Assembly (NCBI GenBank): GCA_963975425.1
Contig: CAXBGS010000002.1
Coordinates: 558,001 to 622,000, forward strand
Reading direction: 5' to 3'
DNA length: 64,000 bases
Source of the DNA: CAXBGS01 sp963975425
GTDB taxonomy: Bacteria > Planctomycetota > Planctomycetia > Pirellulales > Pirellulaceae
The notes beneath the pieces are model-generated. The model saw only the letters and a list, made by a program, of their open reading frames with translations. It was not told the DNA's origin and searched no databases. Made by a program: the position numbers and the translations under genes. Below, piece by piece: positions 1 to 8,131 of this stretch; the stretch's first letter is position 1; each line of letters starts with the position of its first letter.

Positions 1-2
1 TT

Positions 3-2294
3 TCGGATCAGTCCGACAGCGTCAAGCAGCGAATCCGTGAAGTCGGCGTCAATATCATCCAAGCGATCTTGGTTGTCGTGATATTGGTTTACTTGGTTGT
101 CGGCTTTCGCACCGCCGCGGTGATGGCCGCCAACATTCCGTTTGTCGTGATTTCTTCACTCGCGATCATCACACTGTTTGACGTTCAACTGGAACAAATG
201 TCGTTGGCGTCGATGATTATTTCGCTGGGTCTGTTGGTCGACAATGCCGTACAAGTGTGCGACCAATCGCGAACAAACCAGATCGCGGGCATGAACCCGC
301 GCGACGCGTCGGTCGAAGGTGCAAAGATGCTAGGGCCGTCGATGCTAAGCGGAACGGCCACAACCATTGCCGCGTTTATCCCCATGCTGATTGCGATGGA
401 CGGTGCAAACCGAGAGTTCATCTACAGCTTGCCAATCACATTGTCGGTGATGTTGGCAGTCAGTTGGTTATTGGCAATGACCTTTTGTGTGATTCTCGCC
501 GCGTGGATCATCCGACCGCCGAAAGACCCGATGCGACCGACCGCACCACTGCCCTGGTTGATGACGAAAATCGGCGTGCTGTCACGAAAATTGCGCAAAA
601 CGAAACGTGCCCCGCAGTCATCACACGGGCGGGCATCATCTGAATTGGCATCGAAAGGCCAGGCATCACGAGGCGGGTTTTATCGCCTGTACGCGATCGC
701 ACTGGGCGTGATGCTGCGTCACCGATTGGCGGCAATCGCTGCTGCGATATGCATGTTCGTGCTTGCCACTCAGTTGCCCGTTTCAAGTGAGTTTTTCCCG
801 CTGACCGAACGCGATCAATTTGCCGTCGAGATATTCCTGCCGGAATCGTCGTCGATCGATCAGACCAACGAAGTGGCGCAGCAGGTCGAAGCGATGATCC
901 GCGCCATGAGCCCCTATGTTGATGCCGAGGGCCGATCGCGCGAACGCTTGCTCAATATGCGAACCATTGTCGGCGGCGGCGGTTCACGCTGGTACCTCGC
1001 TTGGGAACCCGAAGCGTTGAAGCCCAACTATGCCGAGATCCTTGTCCACACGACCGACGGCAAGCTGACTCACGAATTCGCCGAGCGACTTCGCATTGCG
1101 GCGTTACAGGGCGACGAAACGCTGGGGCTGAGCCCCGTTGCCGGCGCCAGAATTGTTCCCATCGAACTGGCACTCGGTCCACCTGCTGACCCCGTCGTGC
1201 TGCGAGTTGTTGGCAACGGGATGGCGGATCTCGACGAGCTTCGGCGCGTCGCCAACCGTGTCAAAGCAATGGTCGTGGCGGAACCACAGACCTGGGACGT
1301 CAACGATTCATGGGGCGTCCCTGGACAGCAACTGTATGTCGATGTGGATGCCAACCGAGCGAGCCTATCGGGCATTCGCAATGCCGAAGTCGCATCAACA
1401 CTCGACGCGTACTATTCCGGCAAACTGCTCACAACCTACCGCGAAGGCGACCGGCAAATCCCCGTCTACTTTCGCTTGCCACCTGAAAGCCGAAAATCGC
1501 TTGGTGCGATCAATGACGTGCACATCGAAAGCCGTATCGGTAAGACCCCGTTGTCGGCGATCGCAGATTTGAAGCCACAATGGCGAATGGAAACGATCGA
1601 TCGCCGCGACGGCAACCGAGTCATCGAAGTTCGCTCGCGCGTCAAAACCGGTGCATCGGGTAACGACATCACCAATCGAGTTTTCCAATCCGATGCAATG
1701 GAACAACTGCGTGCCGAACTGCCTCCTGGGTTCCGCATTGAAATTGGCGGCGCACTCGAGGAATCGATGAAAGCGCAGTGGAAAATGTTCCGCTCCTTTG
1801 GCATGTCCTTCATCACGATCATCTTGTTGCTCATTTTCCAGTTCAACAGTATCGCGCGAACCTTGATCATCATTGTCACGCTTCCCCTCGCTCTGGTCGG
1901 TGCGCTGTTGGGATTGTGGGCCACAGGAAATGCATTCGGATTTATGCCACAACTTGGCGTGCTCGCACTATTTGGGATCGTGTTGAATTCGGCGATCCTG
2001 TTCGTTGAATTCGCCGACATTCTGATGATGCAAAAACGGATCGAACTCGGACGCGCACCGACTCGTCACGAATTCCTCGCCGTGATCGTCGATGCCGGCC
2101 GACAGCGGTTGATGCCGATCTTTCTGACCACCGCCACGACGGTCGGCGGCCTGGTTCCGCTTGCACTCGGCGGCGGCCCACTTTGGGAAGGGCTTGCATG
2201 GCTGCTGATTTTTGGGCTGACGTTTGCCACCGCGCTTACACTGTTCTTGATTCCTGTGCTCTATTCGTTTCTTTCACCAGCGAAACCCGCTTGA
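3..2294 (+). CDS. RND family efflux transporter permease (3' part; 5' end outside window)
   Basis: Inner-membrane proton-driven exporter subunit. The reading frame is open from base 3 with no stop upstream of the first Met-type codon at 69, so the gene starts before the window and only about 763 residues are visible, against roughly 1030-1080 in full-length family members. Visible parts are the TM2-TM6 bundle, a basic cytoplasmic linker (around 560-670), the second periplasmic loop, and the last TM bundle with GIVLNSAILFVEFA. The TM4 proton-relay motif reads GLLVDNAVQ (bases 231-257), where AcrB has two consecutive Asp; here the second is Asn. Ends 363 bases before the nfeD-like gene. Family assignment is sure, substrate unknown. 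Confidence 0.93.
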   Translation, partial: SDQSDSVKQRIREVGVNIIQAILVVVILVYLVVGFRTAAVMAANIPFVVISSLAIITLFDVQLEQMSLASMIISLGLLVDNAVQVCDQSRTNQIAGMNPRDASVEGAKMLGPSMLSGTATTIAAFIPMLIAMDGANREFIYSLPITLSVMLAVSWLLAMTFCVILAAWIIRPPKDPMRPTAPLPWLMTKIGVLSRKLRKTKRAPQSSHGRASSELASKGQASRGGFYRLYAIALGVMLRHRLAAIAAAICMFVLATQLPVSSEFFPLTERDQFAVEIFLPESSSIDQTNEVAQQVEAMIRAMSPYVDAEGRSRERLLNMRTIVGGGGSRWYLAWEPEALKPNYAEILVHTTDGKLTHEFAERLRIAALQGDETLGLSPVAGARIVPIELALGPPADPVVLRVVGNGMADLDELRRVANRVKAMVVAEPQTWDVNDSWGVPGQQLYVDVDANRASLSGIRNAEVASTLDAYYSGKLLTTYREGDRQIPVYFRLPPESRKSLGAINDVHIESRIGKTPLSAIADLKPQWRMETIDRRDGNRVIEVRSRVKTGASGNDITNRVFQSDAMEQLRAELPPGFRIEIGGALEESMKAQWKMFRSFGMSFITIILLLIFQFNSIARTLIIIVTLPLALVGALLGLWATGNAFGFMPQLGVLALFGIVLNSAILFVEFADILMMQKRIELGRAPTRHEFLAVIVDAGRQRLMPIFLTTATTVGGLVPLALGGGPLWEGLAWLLIFGLTFATALTLFLIPVLYSFLSPAKPA

Positions 2295-2657
2295 TGAGCC
2301 CGTTTCAAAATTTGCCCGCGGGAATGAAACCTGCCAGAGACGCGGATCGGTAACCACGACAGCGGGATGGGGGCTGGTTCATAATCGCATTCCCCGCGCC
2401 GCCGGCTTGCCTTGAACGCGGCGACCGAATCGGAAGAAACCCGCGGCGGCCACGCGCTGTCGTGGATGCAAAACGGCTCGGCGACAGTACATTGCAGAGC
2501 ACGCATTACAAAGAACACAGTGCCGAGAACACATTACAGAGAACACATTACAGAGAACATTGCACAGCCCCTCAAACGCCAAGCCGCACAGACAGTTGAA
2601 CGCCTTTGTCATTGCCGTGGATCGGATTTCCGATTCCATCACGTTAGAATTGCTCGC
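2295..2657. other. Gene-free stretch between RND permease and nfeD-like gene
   Basis: No convincing gene. A frame continuous with the nfeD-like gene extends back to 2412, but its translation there is not protein-like and covers a tandem repeat, so I treat it as untranslated. The stretch contains the 14-bp repeat described separately. Confidence 0.6.
2525..2566. repeat. 14-bp tandem repeat, 3 copies
   Basis: Unit gagaacacattaca occurs at 2525-2538 and 2539-2552, with a diverged third copy at 2553-2566. More weakly related pieces (gcattacaaagaacac) lie just upstream at about 2498-2515. Confidence 0.85.
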
Positions 2658-3290
2658 ATGCCGCTCTATTACGCTATCGCCCTGCTGTTGATTTTTTACG
2701 TCCTGTTGGTCGGTGAGTTCTTCTTGCCGACCGGTGGATTGATGGGCGTGGGCGCTGTGCTTGCTGCTTCGGCCGCGGTCGTGATTGCGTTTACCCACAG
2801 CACAACCGCAGGCGTGAGCATGTTGATGGTGATTGCGGCCACCACCCCGGTCGTGTTCATGGCCGCGGTCAGACTCTGGCCCCACACACCGATTGGACGC
2901 CGGATCTTAAATCGGCGTCCAGGCGAATTAGACGGTGGGCCGCAGAGCAAGCTTGCCGATGGAACGCCACTTTCGGAACTGATTGGATGCAAGGGTCACG
3001 CCATAACCGATTTATTGCCCTCGGGACAGGTTTCCATTGGATCGCGAAAGGTCAATGCCGTCAGCACGGGCATGGCTATTGATCGCGGGACCGCGATCGA
3101 GGTCGTTAAAGTCACCGCAGGCAAAGTACAGGTGCGGCCGGCCGCGCAGGAAGCGCCGGAGAACACATCTGGGAACCAATCCGGGAACAAAGTCGACTCG
3201 GACCAGGATGGCTCTGAGACGCAACCGCCTCAATCACCGGCTTCTTTGGAATCCCCGCTGGAATCCCTGGATGTCGATTCGCTCGAATAG
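2658..3290 (+). CDS. NfeD-like membrane protein
   Basis: About 210 residues. The N-terminus has two or three closely spaced hydrophobic segments (starting MPLYYAIALLLIFYVLLVGE, then two more up to residue ~75). A C-terminal OB-fold-like domain follows (residues ~100-160, with the G-x-A...LxPxGxV pattern typical of NfeD: GHAITDLLPSGQVSIG), then a hydrophilic Gln/Ser/Glu-rich tail. NfeD proteins are partners of flotillins in membrane microdomains, and floA follows 91 bases downstream, which supports the call. I chose ATG 2658 because translation upstream is not membrane-protein-like and runs through a tandem repeat; an in-frame start at 2412 exists. Confidence 0.85.
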   Translation: MPLYYAIALLLIFYVLLVGEFFLPTGGLMGVGAVLAASAAVVIAFTHSTTAGVSMLMVIAATTPVVFMAAVRLWPHTPIGRRILNRRPGELDGGPQSKLADGTPLSELIGCKGHAITDLLPSGQVSIGSRKVNAVSTGMAIDRGTAIEVVKVTAGKVQVRPAAQEAPENTSGNQSGNKVDSDQDGSETQPPQSPASLESPLESLDVDSLE

Positions 3291-3381
3291 GCTTGCTTGA
3301 CACCGCACCGCTGCAGCGGGAGATTAGAGCGTGATGCGTATGCGTTGATACCGGTTTTTTCCGAGGGATGGAAACGATTAG

Positions 3382-4494
3382 ATGACCCACAATGCTTTTT
3401 TGGCTGAGATGGACGTGCTCGCCCAACTGAATCGATTTGCTTTGCCGAATTTCTTTGCTCAGTTGAACAACACGACGACGCCAGCACTGATCGGCGCGCT
3501 TGTCGTCTTCGTCTTTATCTTGGTGCTGCTGTTTGTCTTTGCCAGCTACTTCGGACTTTGGATCCAATCGGCCCTAACGGGATCAGGCGTCTCGATTTGG
3601 AACTTGCTGGGTATGACGTTCCGAAAGGTCAACGCTCGATCCATTGTGCGCAGCAAAATCATGGCGACGCAGGCTGGTCTGGTTGACCCTGAACTGACCA
3701 GTGAAGCACTGGAAGCCCACTACTTGGCCGGCGGCAACGTCCAACAAGTCATCCGGGCACTGATTGCCGCCAAGAAGGCCAAAACCATTTCGCTGACGTT
3801 CCGCGAGGCGACCGCAATCGACTTGGCCGGTCGCGACGTCTTGGAATCAGTTCAAACCAGTGTTTACCCCAAAGTCATCGATTGCCCGCCACGTGGCTCG
3901 GCAAAGCCGTCGCTGGATGCCGTGGCGCGTGACGGGATTCAATTGAAAGTCAAAGCCCGCGTCACGGTTCGTGCCAACCTGCAACAATTGATCGGCGGTG
4001 CAACCGAAGAAACGATTATCGCACGGGTCGGCGAAGGGATCGTCAGCGCGATCGGCAGTGCCGATGACCACAAAGCCGTGCTGGAGAACCCCGACGTCAT
4101 CAGTAAAGCTGTGCTCGCCAAACGCCTCGATTCGCAAACGGCGTTTGAAATTGTTTCCATCGACATCGCCGACATCGACGTCGGCGCCAACATCGGCGCC
4201 CGATTGCAAGCCGACCAAGCGGAAGCAGACACGCAAGTCGCTCGGGCACGTGCCGAAGGTAAACGCGCGTCCGCTGTCGCAGAAGAACAAGAAATGATGG
4301 CCAAGATCGAACAAAGTCGAGCGTCGTTGGTTGAGGCACAGGCCGCCGTCCCCGCCGCGATGGCCGATGCGTTTCGCAACGGCGGACTGAATATCCTTGA
4401 CTATTACAAACTGCAAAACGTCAGCGCTGACACCGAGATGCGAAAGTCGCTGGCCAAGGAAGCGACTGACTTGCAATCGACGTACGATAATTAG
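3382..4494 (+). CDS. floA: Flotillin-like protein FloA
   Basis: Membrane-anchored scaffold of lipid-microdomain type (UPF0365/FloA family). There is one hydrophobic segment at residues ~35-58, followed by the FloA signature region (SIWNLLGMTFRKVNARSIV), a PHB/SPFH-like domain (~90-260), and an Ala/Glu-rich coiled-coil (~265-330). At 370 residues it is longer than the usual ~330 because of about 30 extra N-terminal residues; an internal start at Met10 (3409) would shorten it only slightly. It follows the nfeD-like gene, the classic pairing. The stop codon lies inside a 17-bp tandem repeat. Confidence 0.93.
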   Translation: MTHNAFLAEMDVLAQLNRFALPNFFAQLNNTTTPALIGALVVFVFILVLLFVFASYFGLWIQSALTGSGVSIWNLLGMTFRKVNARSIVRSKIMATQAGLVDPELTSEALEAHYLAGGNVQQVIRALIAAKKAKTISLTFREATAIDLAGRDVLESVQTSVYPKVIDCPPRGSAKPSLDAVARDGIQLKVKARVTVRANLQQLIGGATEETIIARVGEGIVSAIGSADDHKAVLENPDVISKAVLAKRLDSQTAFEIVSIDIADIDVGANIGARLQADQAEADTQVARARAEGKRASAVAEEQEMMAKIEQSRASLVEAQAAVPAAMADAFRNGGLNILDYYKLQNVSADTEMRKSLAKEATDLQSTYDN

Positions 4495-4536
4495 ACAAGG
4501 GCGATAATTAGACAAGGGCGATAACTCGACAAGGGC
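4486..4536. repeat. 17-bp tandem repeat spanning the floA stop codon, 3 copies
   Basis: Unit gataattagacaagggc at 4486-4502, 4503-4519 and (two changes) 4520-4536. The floA TAG is in the first copy (4492-4494), so the array begins inside the last codons of floA and fills the gap to the next gene at 4543. The 17-bp period is not a multiple of three. Confidence 0.92.
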
Positions 4537-4542
4537 GAACCG

Positions 4543-5010
4543 ATGGCCGGCGATCTAGAAGACTTTCTGCGAAAGGCAGCCGCACGGCGCCAAGCAAAGG
4601 CGCGCGAGCAAGCCGTCGCACCGGCAAAAAAACGAGCGGGGCAAGACGCCGGAGGAGCATCCGCCCGGCAAGCGGCGCCGTATTCGGACCGGAAACGTGA
4701 GCGAGTGGTCCAGCCGCCGCCCGATGACGAACCCATCTTGGTCGCCGAAGTCGTCATGGATGCCCCCGACGCGATGGCCAAACGTCGTCAAGCCGTCCAA
4801 GACGCCAAGAAAGAGGCGGCGCGCATCGAAGCGGACGCCGCCAGCCAATTAGCCAAGTTGAGAAAAGCCAGCGGCGAAAGCAGTTCGCCCAATTTGACGT
4901 TCACGGGCGATGCGAGGTCGGATCTGATTCGCCTGCTGCGTCAGCCCGGAGGCATCAAGCAAGCAATCTTGTTGAAAGAAATTCTCGACCGGCCCATCGA
5001 TCGCTGGTAA
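4543..5010 (+). CDS. Small charged coiled-coil protein of unknown function downstream of floA
   Basis: 155 residues, no signal peptide or membrane segment. The first ~60 residues are Lys/Arg/Ala-rich (starting MAGDLEDFLRKAAARRQAKA), the middle is predicted coiled coil (~85-115), and the C-terminus ends with a compact motif (LIRLLRQPGGIKQAILLKEI, residues ~128-147) that looks like a small folded helix pair. It starts 48 bases after floA in the same direction and is probably co-transcribed. I do not recognise a named family; a role linked to FloA is inference from position only. Confidence 0.8.
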   Translation: MAGDLEDFLRKAAARRQAKAREQAVAPAKKRAGQDAGGASARQAAPYSDRKRERVVQPPPDDEPILVAEVVMDAPDAMAKRRQAVQDAKKEAARIEADAASQLAKLRKASGESSSPNLTFTGDARSDLIRLLRQPGGIKQAILLKEILDRPIDRW

Positions 5011-5414
5011 TACGTGCCAGTTCGCTGGTAGAGTTCCCGATAACACACTTCACGATTCCAAGATCCGTTCGCGATCCAAAGCCCGATTTCGTTCGACGAT
5101 CCTGGCCTGCTGACCGTTTCCCAAGACACATAGATTCGGCGAGCGAGTGGCTTTTTCCGCCTTTCAAAGGCCTCGGCTCGTTCCTCGCGCAATCGCACAA
5201 AGCTTCCCCGGTCCGGGCACATAGCTTCCCCAGTCTGGGCACATAGCTTACCCAGACCAGCTCGACGGCTTCCTCGGCCCCGCTTGAGACTTTCGTGCCC
5301 CCGGACGGGGCGAGCACGTGATCGCCGAATTGGCTTTCTCCCTTGTCAGCTTGTCGCCCACTTTGTTAAACGCGATGGATGAAATTGCGTTTACACCCTA
5401 CACGTGGGTCCGGA
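5011..5414. other. Gene-free stretch between coiled-coil gene and HEAT-repeat gene
   Basis: No supported gene on either strand; the antisense frames here (longest 120 codons) have no recognisable protein character. It contains a 22-bp tandem repeat at 5196-5260. Confidence 0.55.
5196..5260. repeat. 22-bp tandem repeat, about 3 copies
   Basis: Copies cacaaagcttccccggtcc... at 5196-5217, cacatagcttccccagtct... at 5218-5239, and a partial, diverged copy at 5240-5260. Confidence 0.85.
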
Positions 5415-6140
5415 ATGACTGATACCTCGACGGCTAACCGTTCGTCGCGCCTGTGCGTCCAGCTGCCGCTAATTCTTTGTGTCGCCTTGGCAAGCTGCGC
5501 GCTTTGCGGATGCAAAGACGGTCCGCTCTATGCCCTAAAAACCGTCAATCCGTATTTCACCATGCGAGAGTGGCGCGAAGACGAAGCGTTGGGCGTGACC
5601 GATCACGAGCGACTGCAACAGCTGCAACAACTTTCCGAGCAAATCGGCGGGATGACAGCTGAAAGGCAAGCGTTTTGGGCAGGCCATTTGACTCGCATCA
5701 TGGAAAACGATCCGAGCCCCGAAATGCGGCGACTTGCCGTTGTGGCTGCCGGAAAAATCAACAACGAAACTTCACTGCAATTGGTCGAAAAAGGCTTGGA
5801 TGACGAAAGCCTCAAGGTCCGCCTGTTCGCCTGCGAGGCGCTCGGCGATCGGCCCGGTGATTCCGCGGCGCGACTGTTGGCTTCCACAGCTGGAACGGAG
5901 ACGGACGAGGACGTTCGGCAAGCGGCACTGACGGCGCTGGCCAACCACAAGAGTCCGATCGCGGTCGACGCGCTTCGCATCGCCTTGTCCGATCGCAACC
6001 CAGCCACGCGAGACTTAGCCATGAACTCGCTGCGCAACGTGACCGGAAAGAACTACGGCACCAGTCCCGACCAGTGGATTGCCGCGTTGGACAAAGGCTC
6101 CGATACCGTCAACCCTTCCACTGATACCATTCGCCGGTAA
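5415..6140 (+). CDS. HEAT-repeat lipoprotein
   Basis: About 241 residues from ATG 5415. An N-terminal hydrophobic segment ends in a lipobox (ALCGC, residues ~28-32), so the product is predicted to be a lipid-anchored exported protein. After a short spacer, residues ~85-220 form alpha-helical HEAT-type repeats (pattern DxxxxVRxxAxxALG, e.g. DESLKVRLFACEALGDR and DEDVRQAALTALANH). HEAT repeats usually mediate protein binding. An upstream in-frame ATG at 5379 would add 12 charged residues before the signal peptide, so I prefer 5415. Partner unknown. Confidence 0.85.
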   Translation: MTDTSTANRSSRLCVQLPLILCVALASCALCGCKDGPLYALKTVNPYFTMREWREDEALGVTDHERLQQLQQLSEQIGGMTAERQAFWAGHLTRIMENDPSPEMRRLAVVAAGKINNETSLQLVEKGLDDESLKVRLFACEALGDRPGDSAARLLASTAGTETDEDVRQAALTALANHKSPIAVDALRIALSDRNPATRDLAMNSLRNVTGKNYGTSPDQWIAALDKGSDTVNPSTDTIRR

Positions 6141-6235
6141 TCAACATCGGTACTTATCGCTGGCTGGTCGAACATTGTCTTACGACGTAAACGTTCACTC
6201 GACGTCTTGGTTTCTTCATCTTTACTCATGATCAC

Positions 6236-7858
6236 ATGAATACAGAATACCGACTAACAAGTCTGATCGCCGTGCTGGCTGCAGCTGTATTGACAAGTGC
6301 CGCATTCGCGACCGAACCGATGCGTATTTGGGTTGATGAAACCGGGCGATATTCGATTGACGCAAGACTGGTCAAAGTCAACGAATCGTCAATCGTCCTG
6401 CTGCGAAAATCTGGCGGCACCGTTGAATTGGAACGAAGCAAGATCAGCGAGCGTGATCGTCTGTATGTCGAGGAGGTCGCCGAGGCCCTGCAAGCGACTC
6501 CAAACGAGCTTCGACTGACTCCGCCAAAACGCCCCGAGATTGTCGCCCTCCCGATCTTGGACTTGCCTTCGACGGACGTAACGGCCCCCGAAGACTCTGA
6601 ATTGATCAGCGGCCATACGTCCGTCCTGCCGCTCCTGCAATTGCCCGTGTCAATCGAACCGGATGCGACTCCCATTAAAATCACTTTTCAACCCGCACGC
6701 TATTCGTTCGGACAGATTGGTGTGCACGATGTTGTTTCGCATGTACACCCGATTCTGCACACCAGCGACGCGAACCGGACGACCACGACGAACCGAATAC
6801 CTGATGACGAATCCGAAACAGGCACGCGTGATGTGTCATCCATCGCGCTGTCGATCAGCAGCGGGATGCGACTACCGGGGCAGTCCGCATATGGTCGAAT
6901 CATGCGTTTTGACGCCGATTCGAATCGTCCCGTGACCGTCTGGCAAGGCGATGAAACGATTCAGCTGTTCGACCATCATCACCCCAGCGGTCGCTCCCTC
7001 GTCTTAGTCGGGCATTCGCCCGCTGGGCATGGTGGACAACTCGCGATCGCTAGCGGTTGGGAAGCGATCGCGGATTCCACCGACAATCATTTAACGATTT
7101 CGCATCGACGCAATTTGCCAGCGCCGGATTCATTGGCCCGCTTGCAAACGGTGCGCTGGGCGCGATGGATCGATGAAGAACATGTCTGTGTCTTGCTGGA
7201 TCGAACGATCGCGGTTTGGAATCTCGTGTCAGGTGAACAGGTCTTTAGAATCAACGGCATCATCGAAAAGTCACGACCGGCAATTTCGGCGGGTCGGCGA
7301 TACGTCGCGGTTCCCGGAACGGGGACGGTAGACCTTTTTCGCACGACCGACGGCAAACCGTTGGGCCGCATCGCGGTGGAAGGCAACGGAATTCCCGCCG
7401 TCGAATTCTCGCCACGCGGCGACGCACTGGCGATTGCGACGTCGCGACGCCTGCGCGTTTGGGATTTGGATTCGGCCGCGCTACGTGCCGACGTGCACTC
7501 GCGCCGCAACCTAGGAAACGATCGCCCGTTGTGGATTAGCGACGATCTGGTGATGTCAGGCAGCGGTGTCTTGTCCAGTTTGTTTCGCGGCGTTCCTATC
7601 TGGCAGTACGACGTGACGGGAGCTTTGACAACGTCGCTGGGCAAGAATGTTGCCGTGCTGCGCAAGTCACCGACAACCGAATTGTCAATTGTGTCGGTGC
7701 CGCACGACGGGGCACTCGACGCGATCCAATGGATCGATAACAGTCCGCGTCGCGCCGATTTGCAACATTGGCGACTCCCCGGACGCAGCGTTTGGGCCGA
7801 TGGCCGATGGACCGATCGCGATGTGCGACTCAGCACGCTGGGCACCAATTTCCGCTAA
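6236..7858 (+). CDS. Exported SHD1-domain protein with beta-propeller-like C-terminus
   Basis: 540 residues. A signal peptide covers residues 1-25 (cleavage after SAAFA). Residues ~28-85 match the SLA1 homology domain 1 pattern common in planctomycete exported proteins (MRIWVDETGRYSIDARLVKV ... ELERSKISERDR). From ~190 onward, short repeats with WD40-like spacing (e.g. AVEFSPRGDALAIATSRRLR, VWDLDS) suggest a beta-propeller. A tailored catalytic motif is not visible, so a binding or scaffold role is likely. It lies 95 bases after the HEAT lipoprotein on the same strand. Confidence 0.82.
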   Translation: MNTEYRLTSLIAVLAAAVLTSAAFATEPMRIWVDETGRYSIDARLVKVNESSIVLLRKSGGTVELERSKISERDRLYVEEVAEALQATPNELRLTPPKRPEIVALPILDLPSTDVTAPEDSELISGHTSVLPLLQLPVSIEPDATPIKITFQPARYSFGQIGVHDVVSHVHPILHTSDANRTTTTNRIPDDESETGTRDVSSIALSISSGMRLPGQSAYGRIMRFDADSNRPVTVWQGDETIQLFDHHHPSGRSLVLVGHSPAGHGGQLAIASGWEAIADSTDNHLTISHRRNLPAPDSLARLQTVRWARWIDEEHVCVLLDRTIAVWNLVSGEQVFRINGIIEKSRPAISAGRRYVAVPGTGTVDLFRTTDGKPLGRIAVEGNGIPAVEFSPRGDALAIATSRRLRVWDLDSAALRADVHSRRNLGNDRPLWISDDLVMSGSGVLSSLFRGVPIWQYDVTGALTTSLGKNVAVLRKSPTTELSIVSVPHDGALDAIQWIDNSPRRADLQHWRLPGRSVWADGRWTDRDVRLSTLGTNFR

Positions 7859-8131
7859 AAACCGTCGTTTTCCGGCGCTGTTGCGACCATAGCCAGGCGG
7901 TGACCGCAATTCGGAGTCGACGTTTCGCGGGCGCAATTCGATGCGTTCACGGTAATGGATCGATACGGTTTTGTACTGCCATCACGCGGCGGCTTATCCG
8001 AATCCCACGCGTTTGCGAGAAAGAACGCTTCTTGAGAGACCGAAACTTCAGGTCGTCCGCATTGGGTTACAATCGAGGGGTCGGTCGAGTTCGACGCCGA
8101 TCCCCACCCCGCCTCCCCCTGCTGACTTGTC

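Noticed and set aside
2379..2885. 168-codon minus-strand frame opposite the nfeD-like gene
   Set aside because: Low-complexity His/Arg/Cys-rich translation, opposite a recognised protein.
4955..5317. 120-codon minus-strand frame
   Set aside because: It runs over a tandem repeat and overlaps the 3' end of the coiled-coil gene; no motifs.
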